Below, piece after piece: positions 1 to 5,722 of a stretch of 5,722 nucleotides of DNA; position 1 is the stretch's first letter, and each line of letters begins with the position of its first letter. The position numbers and the translations under genes were made by a program. The stretch comes from Planctomycetaceae bacterium (GTDB taxonomy: Bacteria > Planctomycetota > Planctomycetia > Planctomycetales > Planctomycetaceae), in contig JAGQQT010000284.1 of NCBI GenBank assembly GCA_020426065.1, positions 1-5,722 on the forward strand, in the 5' to 3' direction. Below the pieces are notes generated by a model that did not search any database, was not told the DNA's origin, and was given only the letters and a program-made list of their open reading frames with translations.

Positions 1-214
1 ACAATCCAGAGTCAGGCAGAGGTTACTGGGTTGCAGTGGTTGACTACACGTACCAGTGAAGGAGTCCACTTCAATTCAGCATGCCCACGACGAGCGAGGG
101 AATGGATCCCATATCTTTAGTCATGCCACCTCCATCTGGAAGAATAAGTGACAATTCGCCCTGCTCAGGGCCATCCGCTTCACTCCTGACCCTGCCACCC
201 CGCCGTGGTTCTGC
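1..214 (-). repeat. Downstream (tail) repeat, copy A; end of a repeat unit cut by the window edge
   Basis: Positions 1-205 align without gaps to 952-1156 with about 13 mismatches. The match resumes at 206-214 (TGGTTCTGC, matching 1175-1183) after an 18-base gap in this copy. It lies just downstream of the 162-residue gene, as copy B lies just downstream of parA. Both copies begin to match at the first base of the window, so this copy very probably continues to the left. It contains a short dyad, GCCCTG-CT-CAGGGC, at 158-171. Its function is unknown; I infer that it belongs to an intercassette element. Confidence 0.93.
71..214 (-). other. Conserved open reading frame inside tail repeat, copy A
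   Basis: Read on the - strand from about 214 to the TGA at 73-71, this frame gives a tail that includes RVRSEADGPEQGELS and then ILPDGGGMTKDMGSIPSLV. Copy B gives nearly the same peptide, and the 18-base difference between the copies is in frame. An internal ATG at 124-122 is preceded by GGAGG four bases upstream and could start a 17-residue peptide. The frame is +1 relative to the cargo gene upstream. It may be a gene remnant, a small protein or chance. I do not recognise the sequence. Confidence 0.25.
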
Positions 215-227
215 GGCGCTGCGTTGG

Positions 228-716
228 CTAGGCGAAGTCTTCTAACCACATATCGACCAGTTTGGAGGTATTGGTTTCTTCTACGAAGCGTCTTTCTTCC
301 ATTTCCAAGAGGCTGGTTGGATCGGCACCGCCCATTGTTGTGAATAGGTCTTCTCCATAGCGTGTTCTCAAGTTGAGACGGGATAGTGCCTCAATGCATG
401 AGTCAAACACTGATCGCACATATCCGGGAAAGCCAGGATCATCTTGGGGTACACAGACGCATTTCAAGGTTTTGTTGAGTTCGTCAAAGCAATGGAAGCC
501 TTCATTGTTGTCCCAGTCAACAGGATTGAAACGGTAATCGTCGTGGCAATCTAACGGGAGTTCCGAGCTGCTGAGGAGGAGTGGCCAGAACAGATCTACA
601 GCATCACCGCACATCAATCCCAACCCAATGAGCTCACCTTCGCGAGCAGATTGATCATAGTGCTCACACAGGCATTCGATAGCAATCGCGAATCTGTCTG
701 CAAGAGATGGTTGCAT
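228..716 (-). CDS. Hypothetical protein, 162 aa, possibly DUF4303-like (cargo 1)
   Basis: This acidic, soluble-looking protein has no signal peptide or clear membrane segment. It has eight cysteines (residues 15, 17, 36, 57, 76, 86, 88 and 107), with no clean paired-CxxC zinc pattern. Three features recall the DUF4303 family, which is often linked to toxin-immunity loci: YRFNPVDWDN near residues 61-70, a helix around VFDSCIEALSRL at 103-114, and the YGEDLF strand at 120-125. That is a weak match from memory. The gene lies between a conserved promoter repeat (737-861) and a conserved tail repeat (1-214). It has the same surroundings as parA without any sequence similarity to it. The ATG at 716-714 has no Shine-Dalgarno: the bases just before it are AAAGCCC, preceded by a small hairpin at 726-738. 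The ORF is probably a real gene; its function is not established. Confidence 0.72.
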   Translation of the reverse strand: MQPSLADRFAIAIECLCEHYDQSAREGELIGLGLMCGDAVDLFWPLLLSSSELPLDCHDDYRFNPVDWDNNEGFHCFDELNKTLKCVCVPQDDPGFPGYVRSVFDSCIEALSRLNLRTRYGEDLFTTMGGADPTSLLEMEERRFVEETNTSKLVDMWLEDFA

Positions 717-725
717 GGGCTTTTG

Positions 726-738
726 GCGGTCAAACCGC
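726..738 (-). promoter_or_regulatory. Small hairpin just upstream of the 162-aa gene
   Basis: GCGGT-CAA-ACCGC is a perfect 5-bp inverted repeat that ends ten bases before the ATG of the 162-residue gene. It lies at the edge of the cargo and is absent at the matching place before parA, so it belongs to the cargo, not the shared repeat. It might affect translation initiation of a gene without a Shine-Dalgarno. A stem this short could also be chance. Confidence 0.3.
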
Positions 739-754
739 AGAACTTGTTATTAGC

Positions 755-767
755 CAGAATGGTTCTG
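755..767. promoter_or_regulatory. Dyad in leader, copy 1 (CAGAAT-G-GTTCTG)
   Basis: This is a 6-bp inverted repeat around a single central base, with one mismatch. The parA copy at 2234-2246 is perfect. It lies downstream of the predicted transcription start of the 162-residue gene, where an operator or leader hairpin could act. The arms resemble the GCAGAAC/GTTCTGC motif at the cargo boundaries. Confidence 0.4.
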
Positions 768-797
768 TCTAAGTCCGATGTGGATTCTGTCTAAGTC
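763..797 (-). repeat. Tandem 13-bp leader repeats, copy 1
   Basis: TTCTGTCTAAGTC (+ strand) occurs at 763-775 and 785-797, a period of 22 bp. A third TTCTG follows at 806-810 as part of the -10 box. On the transcribed strand this gives CAGAAY three times at 21-22 bp steps, about two helical turns, placing the motifs on one face of the DNA. The arrangement overlaps and follows the promoter, as expected for cooperative operator sites. The parA copy keeps it with one change. Confidence 0.7.
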
Positions 798-804
798 TGA
801 AAAA

Positions 805-833
805 ATTCTGCAGATGGGGTCAGGGCTTGTCAA
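805..833 (-). promoter_or_regulatory. Predicted sigma70-type promoter for the 162-aa gene
   Basis: On the - strand, TTGACA (833-828) is followed after 17 bases by CAGAAT (810-805). The -35 is a perfect consensus and the -10 matches at four of six positions. The start would be near 798, leaving a leader of about 80 bases before the ATG at 716. The same promoter is preserved in the copy upstream of parA. It overlaps one of the 17-bp direct repeats, so a protein bound there would probably compete with RNA polymerase. Confidence 0.6.
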
Positions 834-861
834 CAGCCAGAAGGGATTGAGAGCACATCCG

Positions 862-951
862 GAGGATTGAAAATGATGACTCGTTGATATGCTCGCACTT
901 GTGTGAGCATGAATTTCTGGTTCGTATTTCAGGTCTCGATTCTGCGGCTGA
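862..951. other. Unique spacer inside the repeat unit, with a 22-bp palindrome
   Basis: This stretch joins the promoter repeat to the tail repeat and has no matching copy in the window. It contains ATGCTCGCAC-TT-GTGTGAGCAT at 889-910, a 10-bp dyad with one G-T mismatch. No run of T follows on either strand, so it does not look like an intrinsic terminator; a protein-binding site is possible. I see no gene here. Confidence 0.55.
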
Positions 952-1183
952 ACAATCCAGAGTCAGCCAGGGGTTACTGGGTTGCAGTGGTTGACTACAC
1001 GTACCAGTGAAGGAGTCCACTTCAATTCGGCATGCCCACGACGAGCGAGGGAATAGATCCCATATCTTGAGTCATGCCGCCTCCATCTGGTAGAATGACT
1101 GACAATTCACCCTGCACAGGGCCATCCGCTTCGCTCCTGACCCTGCCACACCGCCGCCGCTCGGTTGCAATCGATGGTTCTGC
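952..1183 (-). repeat. Downstream (tail) repeat, copy B
   Basis: It matches copy A (1-214) at an offset of 951. The match runs to 1156, skips 18 bases (1157-1174) present only here, and ends with TGGTTCTGC at 1175-1183. It lies directly downstream of parA. A dyad, CCCTG-CA-CAGGG, at 1110-1121 corresponds to the one in copy A, with different loop bases. TTGCA (1165-1169) and TGCAA (1181-1185) form a further short inverted pair near the parA end. No T-rich intrinsic terminator is visible, so parA transcription may read on through this element. Confidence 0.93.
1022..1183 (-). other. Conserved open reading frame inside tail repeat, copy B
   Basis: This frame reads IAEPSIATERRR and RVRSEADGPVQGELS, then ILPDGGGMTQDMGSIPSLV, to a TGA at 1024-1022. 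Compared with copy A, the six-codon difference keeps the frame. I count about five silent base changes and five that alter four residues. The internal ATG at 1075-1073 has GGAGG four bases before it. The frame is open back to an ATG at 1258 inside parA, but that upstream part overlaps parA in another frame and is not credible as a gene start. It could be a remnant of a larger gene or a small protein carried by the repeat. Confidence 0.28.
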
Positions 1184-1193
1184 AATTTGTGGG

Positions 1194-2189
1194 TTACAAG
1201 CCCGTGCGAGTACGAATCGTAGTTGCCAAATTGTGAAACTGTGATTTCGCATCGGCAATCGTGGGGTTGTATCCGGAGTTTACAAGTCCAATCAGTTGTC
1301 CGATGGCAACTCCATGTTCTTGGGCCGATGGCGCAAGGCTTTGGAAGTGCTTAACTGCGCCGACCTTGTTATTTCCGGAATGGGGTACAATTGCGGGATC
1401 GATGGTGGCCAACACATTCACAACACGTGACGTAACACGTGGAGCAATCTTGTTTTCCCATTGCTCGTGCGGATTTGATGCACGGCGGCCGACATTTACT
1501 TTGAACGCGGAGGTGATGTATCCCAGATAGACCGGACGGCCATTCAATAATCGACCGTGCCCAGTTGGTGCGAGCGACCGTATCGTCTCGTAATCGGTGA
1601 TCCACTTTCCCACAGCGCGTCCCACAGTTGACAATGCACGCAGCGAAAACAGGTCGGCGGCTACTGGTGTGATGAAGTAATCCGAATCGAGTAGGACGAC
1701 ACGATTCAACGGACCGACATTCGGCCCCACGTCATACATCACGACATCTGCCTGGTATTTGGACGCCAGTATTTCGACCGCGTCCGACAGCGCGCGAAGA
1801 ACGTCGTAGCCGCGTTCATTGCGAGCGAACGACCGAGTCCAGGCGTCGGGTAACTCCTCTTCGTAATCTGCCAAAAGTACATCGCCAGGCGCGATGAACA
1901 CTTTTTCATGCGTCGTTGCGTAAACGGGGATTTCGATTGGGCCGCCTCGGCCACGAACTACCGGCTTGATTGCACTCCAAAGCGTTGCACCTGCATCGTC
2001 ATCATCGGAGTCACCAAGCAGCGCGTCGATCTGGCGTTCTTCGAGATAGAAAGACGTAAGATTGCATTGCGGATCCGCGTCGATAAGCAGAACGCGAAAT
2101 CCGAGATCGCCGAGAGCGGCGGCGATGTTAACCGTTAGGGTCGTCTTCCCGACACCGCCCTTATGGTTGAAGAGAACGATTTTTTTCAT
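1194..2189 (-). CDS. ParA/MinD-type P-loop ATPase, orphan (cargo 2)
   Basis: This is a 331-residue deviant Walker-type ATPase. It has the signature KGGVGKTT at residues 10-17, the switch motif LLIDADPQCNLT at about 34-45 (Asp37 and Asp39), and the Walker B strand VVMYDVGPNVGP at 149-160. After this comes ITPVAADLFSLRAL, typical of ParA/Soj proteins. An acidic run (DSDDDD, 60-65) lies in a loop. ParA proteins dimerise on ATP and bind DNA without specificity to position plasmids, chromosomes or other cargo. There is no N-terminal helix-turn-helix domain and no ParB-like partner or parS-like array in the window, so a role in plasmid partition is not supported. The ATG has AGGGG about six bases upstream. 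Transcription probably comes from the conserved promoter at 2284-2312. The gene has the same flanking repeats as the unrelated 162-residue gene, which marks it as cassette cargo. The family call is firm; the role is open. Confidence 0.92.
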   Translation of the reverse strand: MKKIVLFNHKGGVGKTTLTVNIAAALGDLGFRVLLIDADPQCNLTSFYLEERQIDALLGDSDDDDAGATLWSAIKPVVRGRGGPIEIPVYATTHEKVFIAPGDVLLADYEEELPDAWTRSFARNERGYDVLRALSDAVEILASKYQADVVMYDVGPNVGPLNRVVLLDSDYFITPVAADLFSLRALSTVGRAVGKWITDYETIRSLAPTGHGRLLNGRPVYLGYITSAFKVNVGRRASNPHEQWENKIAPRVTSRVVNVLATIDPAIVPHSGNNKVGAVKHFQSLAPSAQEHGVAIGQLIGLVNSGYNPTIADAKSQFHNLATTIRTRTGL

Positions 2190-2233
2190 CAGTGCCCCTG
2201 ATAGTGGTTTCTATTGCAGAACTTGTTATTTGC

Positions 2234-2246
2234 CAGAACGGTTCTG
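2234..2246. promoter_or_regulatory. Perfect dyad in the parA leader (CAGAAC-G-GTTCTG)
   Basis: Two perfect 6-bp arms surround one central base. The dyad lies about 35 bases downstream of the predicted parA transcription start, inside the conserved repeat. The copy before the 162-residue gene differs by one base. The arms match the GTTCTG/CAGAAC cores at the cargo boundaries, so the same protein might recognise both. An operator or a recombinase-binding site are both possible. Confidence 0.45.
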
Positions 2247-2276
2247 TCTAAGTCGGGTGTGGATTCTATCTAAGTC
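2242..2276 (-). repeat. Tandem 13-bp leader repeats, copy 2
   Basis: TTCTGTCTAAGTC at 2242-2254 and TTCTATCTAAGTC at 2264-2276 have the same 22-bp period as copy 1. A TTCTG at 2285-2289 in the -10 box extends the phase. Because both cassettes keep the period, this is a property of the repeat, not of either cargo. Confidence 0.65.
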
Positions 2277-2283
2277 TGAAAAA

Positions 2284-2312
2284 ATTCTGCAGATGGGGTC
2301 AGGACTTGTCAA
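2284..2312 (-). promoter_or_regulatory. Predicted sigma70-type promoter for parA
   Basis: On the - strand, TTGACA (2312-2307) and CAGAAT (2289-2284) are separated by 17 bases, identical in both boxes and spacing to the promoter of the other cassette. The start would be near 2277, leaving a leader of about 88 bases before the parA ATG at 2189. Confidence 0.6.
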
Positions 2313-2341
2313 CTGCCAGAAGGGATAGAGAGCACATTCGG

Positions 2342-2582
2342 GATACTGACGCTGTTGGAGCAAGTCCGTGCAGCGTTGTGGGTTGGGCAGTATTCGTGGA
2401 AGTCCGAGAAGGTTTGTGTCGTCTGGTTCGAGAAGTACTTGAAGTCTGGCTGAAAACAGAATCTCAATATTTTGCAGCATCCTTGGGAATTGGACACTGC
2501 GCGTTAATCAGCCTCAGCCACAAATCCATTGCCGAACCCACTCCACTTGTGCAGTGAGTGTGTCGGGCGGTAGGATGAAAAC
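2342..2582. other. Intergenic region between the cassette array and the DUF58 gene
   Basis: These 241 bases lie between the divergent parA and DUF58 units. I see no convincing gene, tRNA or repeat. The short frames that cross it look like chance. It must hold the DUF58 promoter if that gene starts its own transcript, but no clear -35/-10 pair stands out. A Shine-Dalgarno, TAGGAT (2571-2576), lies seven bases before the DUF58 ATG and supports that start. Confidence 0.6.
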
Positions 2583-3479
2583 ATGCCAGCCGCCGAGCAA
2601 TATCTGAAACCGGAGGTGATCCGGAATGTCGCCCGCCTTGATTTGCGGGCCCGGTTCATTGTCGAGGGATTTTTGAGCGGGCTGCACGCCAGTCCGTTTC
2701 ATGGGTTCAGTGTCGAATTCAGCGAGCATCGCCGCTACTCGCACGGAGATGATCCGAAGGACCTGGACTGGCTGGTGTACGCCAAGACAGATCGCTACTT
2801 CATCAAGAAGTATCAGGCGGAGACCAATATCACCGGTTACCTGCTGCTCGATCTCTCCGAGAGTATGGGCTACACCTTCCGGCAGCAGTTGTCCAAATTT
2901 GAGTATTCGGTTTCCCTGGCCGCCGCTCTGGCCTACATGATGATCCGGCAACAGGATCCGGTGGGGCTGGTGACGTTTGACCGCAATCTGCAGACAATTC
3001 TCAAGGCCCGCAGCCGGCGTTCGCAACTGGCTAATATTCTGGCGGTGCTGGCCAAGGCAAAGCCGACGGGCGAAACCGATGTGGCCGCCGCCCTGAAACG
3101 ATTCGCGCCAATGGTCAGGCATAAGAGCCTGCTGATGGTTTTCAGTGATCTGCTGGTCGATCCCGAGCCGGTGCTGCAGGCCTTGCGGATGATTCGCTAC
3201 GCCGGGCACGATATTATTCTGTTCCACGTGCTGGACGAGGCGGAGGTCAGCTTTCCGTTTACTGGTTCGGTGTTACTGCGGGATCCGGAAACGGCCGAGG
3301 AAATGAAGCTGGATGCGTCCGGAATGCGTCAGGATTATCTGGATGCGGTCGCCGCTCTGCGGGACCAGTACAAATCGGAAGCGGCTCTGGCGGGGATCGA
3401 TTACGTTCCGCTCGACACGAGCATGCGATTCGATACCGCTCTGATTGAGTATCTTTCCCAGCGGAAAGCCCGTTTTTGA
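2583..3479 (+). CDS. DUF58 domain protein with von Willebrand A-like fold
   Basis: This 298-residue protein is complete for the short soluble type of DUF58, without membrane segments. The family core is clear: the stretch at residues 49-81 (HRRYSHGDDPKDLDW, then KTDRYFIKKYQAET) is the DUF58 signature. The vWA-like part follows, with a metal-site motif DLSES at 90-94 (Asp90, Ser92, Ser94), a threonine in GETD (Thr165) and an aspartate in FSDL (Asp189), together a plausible complete MIDAS. Such proteins commonly sit next to a MoxR AAA+ ATPase and Bat-type vWA membrane proteins and may act in protein maturation or envelope processes. No MoxR gene lies upstream here; the accessory array occupies that place. 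The ATG at 2583 has a good Shine-Dalgarno, and the gene ends just before an intrinsic terminator, so it is not co-transcribed far into leuS. Confidence 0.95.
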   Translation: MPAAEQYLKPEVIRNVARLDLRARFIVEGFLSGLHASPFHGFSVEFSEHRRYSHGDDPKDLDWLVYAKTDRYFIKKYQAETNITGYLLLDLSESMGYTFRQQLSKFEYSVSLAAALAYMMIRQQDPVGLVTFDRNLQTILKARSRRSQLANILAVLAKAKPTGETDVAAALKRFAPMVRHKSLLMVFSDLLVDPEPVLQALRMIRYAGHDIILFHVLDEAEVSFPFTGSVLLRDPETAEEMKLDASGMRQDYLDAVAALRDQYKSEAALAGIDYVPLDTSMRFDTALIEYLSQRKARF

Positions 3480-3480
3480 G

Positions 3481-3524
3481 ATCCCGGGCCGGTTTTTTGC
3501 GAACCTTTGCCGGCGGGATTTTTT
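3481..3524 (+). terminator. Intrinsic terminator after the DUF58 gene
   Basis: ATCCC (3481-3485) pairs with GGGAT (3515-3519), and CCGG (3489-3492) pairs with CCGG (3510-3513). One further G-C pair and a two-base bulge lie between them, giving about ten pairs around a 17-base loop. A run of six T ends at 3524. It begins two bases after the TGA and separates DUF58 from leuS. Confidence 0.75.
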
Positions 3525-3610
3525 CGGATGTATACAACGGCACCCGAGAGCCTTAAACTTCCCGCTGATCTTTTCCCCAATTGACCCTTTTACGGACAAT
3601 CTGCAGTCTC
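3525..3610 (+). promoter_or_regulatory. Short leuS leader or promoter region, no clear boxes
   Basis: These 86 bases between the terminator and the leuS ATG must carry the leuS promoter if the terminator works. A TTGACC occurs at about 3580, but no good -10 follows at the proper distance. There is no Shine-Dalgarno close to the ATG. I see no T-box or leucine-leader-like structure, and the space is short for one. Confidence 0.35.

Positions 3611-5722
<2,112 letters not shown>

Larger units (their letters stand above)
743..842. repeat. Pair of 17-bp direct repeats, CTTGTnAnnWGCCAGAA, copy 1
   Basis: CTTGTTATTAGCCAGAA at 743-759 and CTTGTCAACAGCCAGAA at 826-842 agree at 14 of 17 positions, 83 bp apart. 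The equivalent pair upstream of parA is at 2222-2238 and 2305-2321. The base before GCCAGAA is A in both members here and T in both members there, so the two members of a pair have changed together. The distal member contains the -35 hexamer. They look like paired protein-binding sites for a regulator or a recombinase; this is inference. Confidence 0.6.
737..861 (-). repeat. Upstream (promoter) repeat, copy 1
   Basis: It aligns without gaps to 2216-2340 with about nine mismatches over 125 bases. It lies directly upstream of the 162-residue gene, as its partner lies upstream of parA. It begins with GCAGAAC at the cargo boundary. Within it are a conserved promoter, two 13-base tandem repeats, a dyad at 755-767, and two imperfect copies of a 17-base motif. 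Beyond about 861 the two copies no longer match. With 952-1183 it seems to form one unit of about 447 bp that separates the two cargo genes. Confidence 0.93.
2222..2321. repeat. Pair of 17-bp direct repeats, CTTGTnAnnWGCCAGAA, copy 2
   Basis: CTTGTTATTTGCCAGAA at 2222-2238 and CTTGTCAACTGCCAGAA at 2305-2321 agree at 14 of 17 positions. They have the same 83-bp spacing as the pair upstream of the 162-residue gene. The three bases that differ between members are the same in both pairs. The one base that differs between the cassettes (T here, A there) has changed in both members. Confidence 0.6.
2216..2341 (-). repeat. Upstream (promoter) repeat, copy 2
   Basis: This is the parA counterpart of 737-861, at an offset of 1479. 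It starts with GCAGAAC at the cargo edge and contains the same promoter, tandem leader repeats, dyad and paired 17-bp motifs. Past 2341 it is followed by DNA unlike the spacer of copy 1, and no tail repeat follows. The shared array homology therefore ends here, next to the chromosomal genes. Confidence 0.93.

Noticed and set aside
763..797. CRISPR-like repeat
   Set aside because: There are only two full 13-base copies with a 9-base spacing, and the 'spacer' is largely conserved in the other cassette.
820..1020. 66-codon frame on the - strand across the repeat unit
   Set aside because: It spans the unique spacer and part of the tail repeat, has no ribosome-binding site or recognisable sequence, and is better explained as chance.
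737..1183. Classical integron attC site between the two cassettes
   Set aside because: The cassette layout fits, but I found no convincing GTTRRRY/RYYYAAC core pair at the unit ends, the unit is longer than usual attC sites, and no integrase gene is in the window. Kept only as an analogy.
737..1183. Insertion sequence or MITE with terminal inverted repeats
   Set aside because: The ends share only seven inverted bases, no target-site duplication is evident, and no transposase is encoded. All copies have the same orientation, which fits a cassette array better than random insertion.
2306..2557. 83-codon frame on the + strand upstream of DUF58
   Set aside because: It starts inside the promoter repeat and has no family features. 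The composition is typical of a random intergenic frame.
2514..3227. Antisense frame of 237 codons on the - strand
   Set aside because: It overlaps the DUF58 gene, which has intact family motifs and a Shine-Dalgarno. The antisense product looks like compositional noise.

Overview
The window joins two kinds of DNA. The right-hand part (about 2583 to the end) holds two well-conserved chromosomal genes on the + strand: a DUF58/von Willebrand A-like protein and a leucyl-tRNA synthetase (leuS) that runs off the window. The form of the LeuRS and the DUF58 protein, and the lack of a Shine-Dalgarno before leuS, suggest a planctomycete. This is recognition of family style, not a search result.

The left-hand part (1 to about 2341) is accessory DNA read on the - strand. 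It contains two unrelated genes: a 162-residue protein with a faint DUF4303 look (228-716) and a solitary ParA-type ATPase (1194-2189). Each gene sits in the same non-coding frame. Upstream is a ~125 bp repeat (737-861 and 2216-2341) with a conserved TTGACA-N17-CAGAAT promoter and a patterned leader. Downstream is a ~205-230 bp repeat (1-214 and 952-1183). The two copies of each repeat are about 93-94% identical by eye, yet the genes between them share nothing. The homology stops at a short inverted motif, GTTCTGC before and GCAGAAC after each cargo. The region therefore reads as an array of swappable gene cassettes separated by a ~447 bp element (737-1183), all in one orientation. It resembles an integron cassette array in layout, but I find no convincing attC core (GTTRRRY/RYYYAAC) and no integrase in the window.

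Layout, left to right: right-hand end of a first repeat unit (1-214); cargo 1 (215-736); complete second repeat unit (737-1183); cargo 2 with parA (1184-2215); left-hand part of a third repeat unit (2216-2341); about 240 bp of unassigned intergenic DNA; the DUF58 gene; a good intrinsic terminator (3481-3524); and leuS from 3611. The array promoter at 2284-2312 and the DUF58 gene are divergent.

The chromosomal genes are routine: LeuRS charges tRNA-Leu, and DUF58 proteins usually work with MoxR ATPases, none of which is in this window. The repeat-bounded cassettes, each with its own conserved promoter, are the part worth following up.
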